From contig NZ_SPQO01000019.1 of assembly GCF_004570325.1 (NCBI RefSeq), positions 36,652 to 100,651 on the forward strand: DNA of 64,000 bases, in the 5' to 3' direction. The notes beneath the pieces are model-generated. The model saw only the letters and a program-made list of their open reading frames with translations. It had not been told where the DNA came from and searched no databases. The position numbers and the translations under genes were made by a program. Positions 48,038-56,459 of the stretch are shown piece after piece (the first letter of the stretch is position 1; every line of letters begins with the position of its first letter). Source of the DNA: Mycobacterium sp. PS03-16 (GTDB taxonomy: Bacteria; Actinomycetota; Actinomycetes; Mycobacteriales; Mycobacteriaceae).

Positions 48038-48793
48038 ATGAACGACGTGCACATCGACGTGCGGGACGGGATCGCCACGCTGACCTTGAATGCGCCCCGG
48101 CGGCTCAACGCGATCACACCCGAGATGGCTGACGACATCGCCGAACACTGCCGCGCGGTCGAGGCCGATCCCGATGTCGCGGCCCTGGTGGTGTGCGGGG
48201 CGGGTGAGTCGTTCTGCTCGGGCGCCGACCTGTCCAGCCTCGGCGAGGTGTCGGTAGATCCGTTGCGCGACGACAACTTCGACGCGATCGAACGGATCTA
48301 TCGCGCGTTCCTCGCCGTGGAGGAACTCGATCTTCTGACCGTGGCCGCGGTGAAGGGAGCCGCGGTGGGCGCAGGCCTCAACCTGGTGCTCGCCACCGAC
48401 ATCCGCATCGTCGCCCATGACGCGCGGCTGTTGTCGGGCTTCGTGAAGAAGGGCCTGCATCCCGGCGGCGGGCACTTCGACCTGTTGGCGCGGTCGTCGT
48501 CACCTCAGGTCGCGTGCGCGCTGGGGTTGGCGGGACAGCGGATCAACGGCGATGACGCGGTGCGCCTCGGCCTCGCCTGGGAAGCCACCGACGCCGACGG
48601 CGTGGACGCGCGTGCCAGGGAGGTCGCCGCGGGAGTCGCCGCGAATCCCGCCGTGGCACGGGCGGCCAAACGCTCGATCCGGCTCTCGGTCACCGAGCGC
48701 GCCACCCGGCGGGCGGCGGTGCAGATCGAGCGGGTGCAGCAACTGCGTACCGTGCGGCGGGTCGGCTCGGCGGTCACCGGGCGCGCCGAGTGA
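48038..48793 (+). CDS. Crotonase superfamily protein (crotonase 3, non-canonical active site)
   Basis: A 251-residue enoyl-CoA hydratase/isomerase family protein. It has the oxyanion segment SFCSGADLSSL, but the first Glu position is Asn (GAGLNLVLATD) and the second region reads GFVKKGLHPGGGHFDLL, as in many mycobacterial EchA proteins of unknown activity. It is probably an isomerase, hydrolase or a hydratase with another base. It is transcribed alone on the plus strand and is convergent with the GntR gene (5-base gap). The start is ATG 48038. Confidence 0.8.
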   Translation: MNDVHIDVRDGIATLTLNAPRRLNAITPEMADDIAEHCRAVEADPDVAALVVCGAGESFCSGADLSSLGEVSVDPLRDDNFDAIERIYRAFLAVEELDLLTVAAVKGAAVGAGLNLVLATDIRIVAHDARLLSGFVKKGLHPGGGHFDLLARSSSPQVACALGLAGQRINGDDAVRLGLAWEATDADGVDARAREVAAGVAANPAVARAAKRSIRLSVTERATRRAAVQIERVQQLRTVRRVGSAVTGRAE

Positions 48794-48798
48794 CTCCG

Positions 48799-49551
48799 CT
48801 ACTCCCCGTAGTGCGTCTGCCGGAGATAGCCCACCCAGCGGTCGCGCGGGAGGATCGGCCCCTCGAGGCGGCCGGCCTGATTCATCACCTTCTCGAACGC
48901 CTCGATGTGCTTGAGCATCACCGACGCGGCGGTGTCGCCATCGCCGGCCATGATGGCAGCGGCGATCTTGGCGTGGGCCCGGCCCGCGGCCTTCACACCC
49001 TCTGTGGGGATGTCGTCGACGCGCGTCTGCCACCCGACGACGCGGTTGATCGCCGACATGATGGTGCGCAGGACATCGTTCTCGACGCAGTCGACCAGCA
49101 GGTCGTGGAAGGCGGAGTCGCCGGCCGCGTCGTCCTCGGCGAACTCGATGAGCTTCTGCTTCTGCTCATCGGTGGCGTCGTGGGCCGCGGCCGCGGCGAC
49201 CGCGGGCTCGATGAGCTTGCGGAACTCGAAGATGCTGCGCAACGGCGTGCCGCCGACCGTCAGCAGCGTGGCCAGCGACCGGCTCACCACGTCGATCTCG
49301 GGATGGCTGACCATGATCCCGCCGCGCGGGCCACGCCGGATCTCGATGAAGCCGTCGGCCTCCAGGAGCCGCAGCGCCTCACGTACCGTGCCGCGGCTCA
49401 AGCCGAACATCTGGATCAGCTCGGGCTCGGACGGCAGCGAGTCGCCCGGCTCCAGGTGCTGTTCGAGGATCTGAGCACGCAGTTCATTGGCCAGGGCTCC
49501 AGATGCTTTGGGCAGCCTGATCTGGCGCGGACCCGAACGGTTGACCGCCAT
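48799..49551 (-). CDS. GntR-family regulator with FCD domain, probable island regulator
   Basis: A 250-residue repressor. The winged helix-turn-helix is GDSLPSEPELIQMFGLSRGT followed by VREALRLLEADGFI and a GGIMV wing. The C-terminal all-helical FCD ligand domain has the Asp/His pattern FHDLLVD and later HAKIAAAI and KHIEAFE, which in the family bind a metal and carboxylate effectors. It is the only regulator in the island. It is divergent from SDR 3, and operator F lies between the two, which fits autoregulation. ATG 49551 is preferred; a GTG at 49584 has no ribosome site. The effector is likely a carboxylic acid from the pathway. Confidence 0.87.
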   Translation of the reverse strand: MAVNRSGPRQIRLPKASGALANELRAQILEQHLEPGDSLPSEPELIQMFGLSRGTVREALRLLEADGFIEIRRGPRGGIMVSHPEIDVVSRSLATLLTVGGTPLRSIFEFRKLIEPAVAAAAAHDATDEQKQKLIEFAEDDAAGDSAFHDLLVDCVENDVLRTIMSAINRVVGWQTRVDDIPTEGVKAAGRAHAKIAAAIMAGDGDTAASVMLKHIEAFEKVMNQAGRLEGPILPRDRWVGYLRQTHYGE

Positions 49552-49595
49552 TGCCGAAGTACACCCCTCCCAGCTGGCCAGCACTCATAATAATC

Positions 49596-49606
49596 AGAAT
49601 CCTTAG
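49596..49606 (+). promoter_or_regulatory. Island operator F, GntR / SDR 3 divergent promoter
   Basis: AGAATCCTTAG, followed by GAGCCTAATT. It is a degenerate copy of the island element and overlaps the ribosome site AGGAG of SDR 3. Binding there would block SDR 3 translation start sequences and the GntR promoter. Confidence 0.4.
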
Positions 49607-49614
49607 GAGCCTAA

Positions 49615-50382
49615 TTGAAATCCGCTGCATCAACTCGTAAGGCCGTCGTCACCGGGGCGGGCACGGGCATCGGGTACGCCACCGCGTCGAGTCTGGTGGA
49701 CCAGGGTTACGACGTCGTTCTGGTGGGCCGCCGCGAGCAGCCCCTACAGCGCGCCCGCGCACAGTTGAGACGGCCGGCCGCCGCGTCGGTCCACCTCTGC
49801 GACGTCACCGAAGAGGCGGCGGTCACGGCGCTGTTCGAGGCCATCGGACCGGTCGACGCGCTGGTGTGCAACGCGGGCACGGCCATGTCGGCCCCGTTCG
49901 GCCGCACCGGTCTGGACCAGGTGAACGAGGCCTTCACCGTCAACGCGGTCGGGGCGTTCCTGTGTCTGCGCGCCGCCTTGCCGGGGATGAAGGAGCGCCG
50001 GTGGGGCCGCGCCGTGGTGGTGTCATCGATTTCCGGTGTGGTCGGCGCACCGTACATCGCCGCGTACACGGCGTCGAAGCACGCGGCCATCGGCTTCGTC
50101 CGTGCCGCGGCTGCCGAGATGGCGGGCACCGGCGTCACGGTGAACGCCGTGTGCCCCACCTACGTACGCACGCCGATGACCGAGCGAACCATCGAGCAGA
50201 TCTCGGCCAAGACGGGTCGCGATGAGAGTGAAGCGGCCGCGGCGTTGGGCGCCGGGTCTCCGCTCGGGCGGCTGCTGGAACCACAGGAGGTGGCGCACGC
50301 GGTGAGCTTCCTGTGCTCCGATCTGGCCGGCGGCATCAGCGGACAAGCCCTGGTCATGGACGGCGGCGGCGTCCAGCACTGA
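49615..50382 (+). CDS. SDR oxidoreductase (island SDR 3)
   Basis: A 255-residue short-chain dehydrogenase with VVTGAGTGIGYATASSL at the cofactor site, CNAG, and the catalytic Ser-Tyr-Lys in SSISGVVGAPYIAAYTASKHA. The C-terminus ISGQALVMDGGG is typical of 3-hydroxyacyl or 3-hydroxybutyrate dehydrogenase-like SDRs. The start is TTG 49615 behind AGGAG with a 5-base spacing. It is divergent from the regulator gene. It may oxidise a hydroxyacyl-CoA or a hydroxy acid entering from system 3, whose genes follow after 121 bases. Confidence 0.8.
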   Translation: MKSAASTRKAVVTGAGTGIGYATASSLVDQGYDVVLVGRREQPLQRARAQLRRPAAASVHLCDVTEEAAVTALFEAIGPVDALVCNAGTAMSAPFGRTGLDQVNEAFTVNAVGAFLCLRAALPGMKERRWGRAVVVSSISGVVGAPYIAAYTASKHAAIGFVRAAAAEMAGTGVTVNAVCPTYVRTPMTERTIEQISAKTGRDESEAAAALGAGSPLGRLLEPQEVAHAVSFLCSDLAGGISGQALVMDGGGVQH

Positions 50383-50395
50383 ATGCCGAAGTTCA

Positions 50396-50406
50396 ATTAG
50401 GATAAT
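50396..50406 (-). promoter_or_regulatory. Island operator G, upstream of tctC system 3
   Basis: The plus strand reads ATTAGGATAAT; the minus strand gives ATTATCCTAAT, two bases from AGTATCCTAAT. It lies 97 bases before the tctC start and just after the SDR 3 stop. Confidence 0.5.
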
Positions 50407-50503
50407 AATTAACCGAAACTATTGACCACCGCGTTGAGGCGTCACTAACATCCTGCCCACGGGTGTGAGACCCATCACCGAACATCGTCGTTAGGAGACT
50501 CCC

Positions 50504-51622
50504 GTGCACCCCAGATCCTCGTTCCGGAGAGGAATGAAAGCCGCGGCCATCGCCGCGGTCGCCACCCTCGCACTCAGCGCCTGCGCCCGCGAAGCAGGCA
50601 CCGACTCGGCCGAGCCGGCCGACAACACCGAGATGTCCGCCGAGCAACTCGAACAGGTGTGGGCGGGCAAGACCGTCCGCTTCATCTGCAGCGAGTCCGC
50701 CGGCGGCAGCCTGGACACCACGTCGCGCGCCATCGGCCGGCACCTCGGCAAGCACTTGCCCGGTAACCCCCGTGTGGTCGTGGAGAACATGGAGGGCGGC
50801 GAGAGCCGCATCGCGACCAACTACATCTACACCGCCGAGCCCAACGGCCTGGTGATCGGCATGACCGACATCAACATCCCGTTCTACACGCTGCTCGGCG
50901 AAGGGGAAGCCGAAGGCGTCCGCTGGGATCCGAACAACATCAACTGGTTGGGCAGCACCTCGAAGGCCCCGCAGGTGCTGGCGATTCACAGCCGCACAGG
51001 TATCGACCCCAAGGATCTCGACGCCATCCGGGCCGCCAACATCAAGCTGCCCTACGGCGCCGTCGGTGACGGTCCGCACACCGCCCACGTCCTGATCAAT
51101 GAAGTGCTCGACCTCAACCTGCAGCCGGTGTTCGGCTACGGCGGCTCCACCGAGCGCATGCTCGGCCTCGACCGCGGCGAGGTCGACGGCACCGTGAGCA
51201 CCTGGGACAGCCTCAAGCGCCAGAAGGGCGAAGAACTGGCCAACGGCACGCTGCTCCCGGTACTTCAGATCGGTGGACCGATCGACGACCCCACGATGGA
51301 GGGTGTCCCGACCATCACCGACCTGATCGCCGGCAACCCGGAAGAAGACAAGAGCCTGGTGGGTGTGGTCGCGGATCGCTACGAGTGGGCGCGCCCGATC
51401 ATGGCGCCGAACGGCACCAATCCCTCAGTGCTGCAGGCCTTGCGGACCGGTATCGCCGACACCCTGTCCGACCCTGAGTTCCTCGCCGAGGCCCAGAAGT
51501 TGGGCATCGACATCGAACCCGCCACCGGCGAAGAGGTCACCGAACGCATCAATGCCTACCTGCAGCTCGACACCGCCGCGGTGGAGCGCTTGCAGACCGC
51601 GATCGGCGCCGACGGCAGCTAG
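50504..51622 (+). CDS. TTT substrate-binding lipoprotein TctC (system 3)
   Basis: A 372-residue Bug/TctC receptor with lipobox LSAC (Cys about residue 27). Ligand loops are KTVRFICSESAGGSLDTTSR and NMEGGESRIATNYIY. It is a paralogue of the system 1 receptor: both have an N-terminal polar linker, GEGEAEGVR, and R-T-G-I after a conserved His. The position-specific loop differs (ESAGGSLD against QEAGGGHD), so the two may discriminate related ligands. The start is GTG 50504. It is first in the cassette tctC-tctAB-prpD-amidohydrolase. Confidence 0.87.
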   Translation: MHPRSSFRRGMKAAAIAAVATLALSACAREAGTDSAEPADNTEMSAEQLEQVWAGKTVRFICSESAGGSLDTTSRAIGRHLGKHLPGNPRVVVENMEGGESRIATNYIYTAEPNGLVIGMTDINIPFYTLLGEGEAEGVRWDPNNINWLGSTSKAPQVLAIHSRTGIDPKDLDAIRAANIKLPYGAVGDGPHTAHVLINEVLDLNLQPVFGYGGSTERMLGLDRGEVDGTVSTWDSLKRQKGEELANGTLLPVLQIGGPIDDPTMEGVPTITDLIAGNPEEDKSLVGVVADRYEWARPIMAPNGTNPSVLQALRTGIADTLSDPEFLAEAQKLGIDIEPATGEEVTERINAYLQLDTAAVERLQTAIGADGS

Positions 51623-51644
51623 TCAGTAAAGAGGAGAAGAAGCG

Positions 51645-53765
51645 ATGTTGCAGGAACTCGTACTGTTCGTCTCAAGCCTCGGAAGCGTTCTGTCCTGGCC
51701 GACGTTCGGGTTCCTGCTCATCGGAATGGGTCTCGGCTTCCTGGTCGGGATCCTTCCCGGTCTCGGTGGCAGCACCGCCCTGGCGTTGATGCTGCCGTTC
51801 ACCTTCGCCATGGAGCCGGTGTCGGCGTTCGCCTTTCTGTTGGGCATGGGCGCCGTCACGGCCACCACCGGTGACCTGACGTCCATACTGTTCGGCATTC
51901 CCGGCGAGCCCAGTTCGGCAGCAACCGTTTTCGACGGCTACCCGATGACCAAGCGCGGTGAACCCGGACGGGCCGTCGGCATCGCGCTGGTCAGCTCGTT
52001 GATCGGCGCGCTCATCGGCGCGTTCTTCCTGGCGTTCGCCGTACAGATAGCCAGGCCGGTGGTATTGAGTTTCGGTCCACCGGAGTTCTTCATGGTGGCC
52101 GTCGTCGCCCTGTCATTCGTGGCGACGCTGTCGGGTCGCGCGGTCGCCAAAGGCCTCATCATGGCCTGCATCGGATTCCTGGTCGCCTCGATCGGGCAGG
52201 ACCCGGGCACGGGACGGGTCCGGCTGAGTTTCGACATCCCCTACCTGTTCGACGGCATCTCCGTCGTGCCGGTGGTCGTCGGTCTGTTCGCCGTCCCCGC
52301 AGTGCTGGCCATGATGTCCATGACCGGAAACCAGCAGGACTGCAGTCGTGCGCCGTCGATCCAGGGTTGGACCGTGGGCGCACGTGACGCGATCAGCCGA
52401 TGGTGGCTCATCGTGCGATGCAGCGCCATCGGCATCTTCTGCGGCATGCTGCCCGGGGTCGGTGGCAGCTCGTCACAGTTCATCGCCTATGCGCACGCCA
52501 AGCAGACCTCCAAGGCGCCGCACGAATTCGGCACCGGTTCGGTCGACGGCCTCGTCGCGGCCGGCTCGGTGAACAACGCCAAAGAGGGCGGCGATCTGGT
52601 GCCGACCGTCGGGTTCGGTGTTCCCGGGAGCGGCCAGATGGCGATCCTGTTGAGCGCCTTCCTGATCACCGGCCTGACTCCCGGCCCGGCCATGCTCACC
52701 GACCATCTCGACGTGACGTTCTCCATGGTGTGGACGCTGGTGGTGGCCAACATCATCGGCGTGATCCTGTGCCTGGTCTTCCTCAAGCAGATCTGCGGGA
52801 TCACCCGGCTCCCGGTCCGTCGCCTGGTGCCGTTCCTGCTGGTGTTCATCGCCATCGGCGCCTTCACCGCGACGAATTCGTGGAACGACGTCATGGTGAT
52901 GTTGGCCTTCGGTGTGATTGCCGTGTTCGCCGGCCGCTGGGGTTGGCCACTGCCGCCGCTGCTACTGGGGCTGGTTCTCGGACCCATGATCGAGAGCAAC
53001 TACTTCCTGTCCTATGAGCTCGACGACGAGGGCTTCTCCTGGCTCGGCCGCCCGCTGGTGCTGGTGATGATCGGCCTACTGGCGCTCAGCTTCGGTGTGC
53101 CGAGGCTCAAGCGCTGGATCGACCGACGGGCGCAGCGATCCGTGTCGGGCGACCTCCCGCACGACGATGGACCGGCGGAGACCGCGACGACGAACGAGCC
53201 GGCCGTCGGCCGCTGGCGGGTGGTGTTCAGCGCCGCGGCACTGCTGGTGGCTCTCGTGGTGATCTGGCAGATGCAATTCGCCGGAGACATCCCGTTGCGC
53301 ACCAAGCAATTCCCGCTGCTGGCCGCGGTGCCGATGGCGCTGCTGTCGGCCTACCAGCTGCTGGTGGACCTGCGTGCCCTCCGGCGCCGGCGCCCCCCGG
53401 CGCAGCCGACGACGGGTGCCACGCCACCGGTACCCCAGCCCGGCACCACGGCTGAGGGCAATCAGCAGGTCGCGATCCTCGAGCAGGTCGCGGTGGACAC
53501 CGACGTGACGTCGTTCGCCCGGGAGGAGGCGTCGTCGATCACCTGGAAGGCCACCGTCGCCTTCGCCCTGTTCTTCGTCTGCCTCTACGTCTGCGGGTTC
53601 ACCATCGGTATGCCACTGTTCGCCGGGCTCTACCTGCTTCTGATCGCCCGCGTGAAGTGGTGGGGTGCGCTGCTGGCCGCCGCCGCCACCTACGGCTTCC
53701 TGTGGTTGGTGTTCATCCAGGTGGCACCGATCCCACTGATGCCGAGTCAAGTATTCGGCTGGTAA
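51645..53765 (+). CDS. TTT transporter, fused TctA-TctB membrane protein (system 3)
   Basis: A 706-residue fusion of TctA (residues 1 to about 495) and TctB (about 520-706), with a long polar linker inside the TctB part. The signatures are GILPGLGGSTALALMLPFTF, LFGIPGEPSSAATVFDGYPM and GMLPGVGGSSSQFIAYAHA. It is clearly paralogous to the system 1 fusion in sequence, length and domain order. It lies 22 bases after tctC with GAGGAG upstream of ATG 51645. The prpD-like gene follows about 80 bases later. Confidence 0.88.
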   Translation: MLQELVLFVSSLGSVLSWPTFGFLLIGMGLGFLVGILPGLGGSTALALMLPFTFAMEPVSAFAFLLGMGAVTATTGDLTSILFGIPGEPSSAATVFDGYPMTKRGEPGRAVGIALVSSLIGALIGAFFLAFAVQIARPVVLSFGPPEFFMVAVVALSFVATLSGRAVAKGLIMACIGFLVASIGQDPGTGRVRLSFDIPYLFDGISVVPVVVGLFAVPAVLAMMSMTGNQQDCSRAPSIQGWTVGARDAISRWWLIVRCSAIGIFCGMLPGVGGSSSQFIAYAHAKQTSKAPHEFGTGSVDGLVAAGSVNNAKEGGDLVPTVGFGVPGSGQMAILLSAFLITGLTPGPAMLTDHLDVTFSMVWTLVVANIIGVILCLVFLKQICGITRLPVRRLVPFLLVFIAIGAFTATNSWNDVMVMLAFGVIAVFAGRWGWPLPPLLLGLVLGPMIESNYFLSYELDDEGFSWLGRPLVLVMIGLLALSFGVPRLKRWIDRRAQRSVSGDLPHDDGPAETATTNEPAVGRWRVVFSAAALLVALVVIWQMQFAGDIPLRTKQFPLLAAVPMALLSAYQLLVDLRALRRRRPPAQPTTGATPPVPQPGTTAEGNQQVAILEQVAVDTDVTSFAREEASSITWKATVAFALFFVCLYVCGFTIGMPLFAGLYLLLIARVKWWGALLAAAATYGFLWLVFIQVAPIPLMPSQVFGW

Positions 53766-53846
53766 CAGCCGCAATTGAAGAGTGTCCTACGGCCAGCGTC
53801 GGCCGTAGGACCGATAGTTCGCGAGATTATGGAGAGGTCGATACCG

Positions 53847-55232
53847 GTGAGAGAAACCCAGCAGCTCAGCGAGTACATCGCGGGGCTGAAGTACGAGGAT
53901 CTGCCACCCGCGGTGGTGGAGCAGGCGAAGATCGCCATCCGCGACGCCATGGGCGTGGCGCTGTACTCCGCCAACCTGCCCTGGACGACGATCGTCTCGG
54001 AGTTCGCCGGTGAATCCGGCGCTGCGGGGCCTGCAACGCTGTGGGGGCGTTCCGGATCGCTGTCCGCCCCGGCCGCCGCGATGGTGAACGGCACGGCTGC
54101 CCACGGGATCGAGATGGACGATCGCAGCGCGGCTCTCGACCTGCACAATGGTGCGCCCACCATTCCGGCCGCGATCGCCACGGCCCAGTACAGCGGTGCC
54201 AGCGGACGTGAATTGATCACCGCGGTGGTCGCCGGGTACGAGGTGGCCTACCGGGTCGCGCGGGCCACCCAGGGGGGTATCACCCGCTTCTACTGGGTGA
54301 GCATCCGCAGCATTCTCGGCGCCGCGACCGCCGCCGCGATGGCCAACCGGCTCGACGCCGACGGGCTGGTCAACACGTTGGGCATCGTCGGCAGCTTCGC
54401 CTCCGGATTGCTCGCGCACATGCAGGAGTCCAAGGGCACCATGGTCAAACGACTGCAGGGCGGCGGCTGGCCGTCGCAGGCCGGCGTCACCGCGGCCCTG
54501 CTTGCCGGCCGCGGCTTCACCGGCCCCTCCACGATTCTGGAGGGAGAGTTCGGCATCTGCTCTGCCTTCTCCACGGAGAAGGCACCCCGGATGGAAGCGC
54601 TGGTAGCAGACCTCGGCGGTGGTTTCGAGATCACCGGCTGGGAGACCAAGCCCTATGCCGCGGTGGGCCACCTGCACAGCACCATCGACGCGATCGGCGA
54701 ACTCCGGGGCCGGCCGGGTTTCGAACCCGGGAAGGTGACCGCGATCGAGGTCGCCTGCTCGACGAAGATCACCCCGAACGTCGACAACAATCCGCCGCAG
54801 TCGTTGATGGCGGCACAGCGCAGTCTCAACTTCATCGCGGCGACGGCGTTGTTCCACGACCTGCGCGACGCCGGCACCTGGCGCGAGGACATCCTCGAAG
54901 ACAAGCGCTTGACCAGTCTGGTGCCCAATGTGACCACGGTCATCGATCCGGAGATCGAAGAGATCTACCGCGCCACCAACGACCATGGCGGAGTGCGGAT
55001 CACGGTGACGATGGAAGACGGCAGCACCCACACGGCGGCGGTACGGCACGCCGTCGGCACGCTCGCCAATCCGATGAGCAAGGAGCAGCTCGTGGGCAAG
55101 TATTCGCTGCTGGCCGAGCGGACCCTACCCGCCGAACAGGTGCACGCGTTGTCTGCGTGGATCGATGACCTGGATCAGCACCAGGACCTCAGCGGCCTGG
55201 ACGCTCTCGTCACCCCGAAGGATGGCAAATGA
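53847..55232 (+). CDS. MmgE/PrpD family protein 2
   Basis: A 461-residue MmgE/PrpD protein, paralogue of the one at 25398-26789 (for example YIAGLKYEDLPP against YIASLKYEDLPP). Active-site positions present are Asp pair 91-92, H100, K201 (MVKRLQGG) and the C-terminal motif VGHLHSTIDA with H275 and H277. The middle His position is Tyr (RFYWVS), whereas copy 1 keeps that His but lacks the C-terminal ones. The GTG at 53847 has GGAGAGG 9 bases upstream; ATG 53829 is possible but lacks a ribosome site. Its stop overlaps the amidohydrolase ATG (ATGA). Confidence 0.85.
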   Translation: MRETQQLSEYIAGLKYEDLPPAVVEQAKIAIRDAMGVALYSANLPWTTIVSEFAGESGAAGPATLWGRSGSLSAPAAAMVNGTAAHGIEMDDRSAALDLHNGAPTIPAAIATAQYSGASGRELITAVVAGYEVAYRVARATQGGITRFYWVSIRSILGAATAAAMANRLDADGLVNTLGIVGSFASGLLAHMQESKGTMVKRLQGGGWPSQAGVTAALLAGRGFTGPSTILEGEFGICSAFSTEKAPRMEALVADLGGGFEITGWETKPYAAVGHLHSTIDAIGELRGRPGFEPGKVTAIEVACSTKITPNVDNNPPQSLMAAQRSLNFIAATALFHDLRDAGTWREDILEDKRLTSLVPNVTTVIDPEIEEIYRATNDHGGVRITVTMEDGSTHTAAVRHAVGTLANPMSKEQLVGKYSLLAERTLPAEQVHALSAWIDDLDQHQDLSGLDALVTPKDGK

Positions 55233-56359
55233 CCAACGACAGCTACGACCTGGTGATCGCCGGCGGGCGGGTGCTCGACCCGGGCGCCGGCATCGATCAG
55301 CGCACCGACGTCGGCGTCAAGGACGGGAAGGTGGCCGCACTCGGCGACCTGTCCGATGCGGCGGCCGGTGAGCGGGTCGACGCCGTGGGCAGAATCGTCA
55401 CCCCCGGCCTGGTGGACCTGCACGCCCACGTCTACTGGGGTGTCGGCCGCGGCGTCGACGTCGACCAGGACTGCCTGCCACGCGGTGTCACCACCGTCGC
55501 AGACGCCGGTAGCAGTGGATCGCTCAACTTCCCCGGCTTCAAGCGCTACATCGTCGAGCCGGCCCGGACCAGGGTGATCAACTTCCTCCACCTGTCCTAC
55601 ATCGGACTGGTCGGCGGCACCCCGATGGGGGAACTGATCAAGGAGGAATGGGCCGACCCGGAAGGCACCCTCGAGACCATCAAGGCCAATCCCGGCATCG
55701 TCAAGGGCGTCAAGGTCCGGCTCGAGGAACGCGCAGTCGGCATGCGCGGCAAAGAGATCATGACCATCGCCCGCGAGGTGTGCGCGGCTGCGGATGTGCC
55801 GCTGATGGTGCACATCTGCGGTGCCACCGATCCGCTCGCCGAGCTGCTCCCCTACTTCGCACCCGGAGACATCGTGACGCACATGATGACCGGACGCGGC
55901 AAGGCGCAGCTCCTCGAGGGCGACAAGCTGATCCCCGAGGCCGTCGACGCCCGGGAGCGTGGCGTGGTGTTCGACGTCGCCCACGGCCGCAGCCACTTCC
56001 CGTTCCGGGTGGCCGAGCGGCTGATCGGCGACGGATTCCTCCCGGATGCCATCAGCACCGACGTGACGAGCTTGAGCCTCAAGGGGGCGGTCCGCGACAT
56101 GCCCTACATCATGAGCAAGCACCTCGCGCTGGGCATGAGCCTGGAGGACGTCGTCGAGGCGTCCACCGCGGGCCCGGCGAAGGCACTCGGCATGGCCGGC
56201 GAGATCGGCAGCCTCGCGGTCGGCCGGGAGGCCGACATCGCCGTGCTGGAGCTCGTGGACGCCGATGAACTGATCACCGACACCGAAGGCCAGGAACGGG
56301 CTCTCAAGCAGCAGCTCGTGCCGACGGCCACGGTGCGCGCGGGAACGCTCGTCGCCTGA
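55229..56359 (+). CDS. Amidohydrolase/deacetylase family metallohydrolase
   Basis: A 376-residue amidohydrolase superfamily enzyme. The metal-binding DLHAHVYWG follows the first beta strand, GVKVRLEE holds the Lys that is usually carboxylated, MVHICGA and HMMTGRG give further His ligands, and the late Asp is in STDVTSL. It resembles the Atu3266/EF0837 group, which I recall as hydrolysing acetyl esters of 2-hydroxy acids such as acetyl-(R)-mandelate, rather than true dihydroorotases. Its ATG overlaps the prpD stop, so it acts in the same pathway. It is followed by a strong terminator that closes the island. Confidence 0.82.
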   Translation: MTNDSYDLVIAGGRVLDPGAGIDQRTDVGVKDGKVAALGDLSDAAAGERVDAVGRIVTPGLVDLHAHVYWGVGRGVDVDQDCLPRGVTTVADAGSSGSLNFPGFKRYIVEPARTRVINFLHLSYIGLVGGTPMGELIKEEWADPEGTLETIKANPGIVKGVKVRLEERAVGMRGKEIMTIAREVCAAADVPLMVHICGATDPLAELLPYFAPGDIVTHMMTGRGKAQLLEGDKLIPEAVDARERGVVFDVAHGRSHFPFRVAERLIGDGFLPDAISTDVTSLSLKGAVRDMPYIMSKHLALGMSLEDVVEASTAGPAKALGMAGEIGSLAVGREADIAVLELVDADELITDTEGQERALKQQLVPTATVRAGTLVA

Positions 56360-56374
56360 CGCAACTTCCGCGAG

Positions 56375-56405
56375 AGGCCCGCTGTCCGCAACGGACAGCG
56401 GGCCT
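56375..56405. terminator. Hairpin terminator at the island end
   Basis: AGGCCCGCTGTCCG - CAA - CGGACAGCGGGCCT is a perfect 14-bp stem with a 3-base loop, followed by TCCTC, 15 bases after the amidohydrolase stop. It lies between convergent genes. Confidence 0.85.
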
Positions 56406-56459
56406 TCCTCAGCCTGCCACAGGTGTCGTCACGTGGCTTCCGACGGCGGCCGGGAACGC

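Noticed and set aside
55229..56359. Dihydroorotase
   Set aside because: No pyrimidine genes are nearby, and the His/Lys motif spacing fits the deacetylase-like group better.
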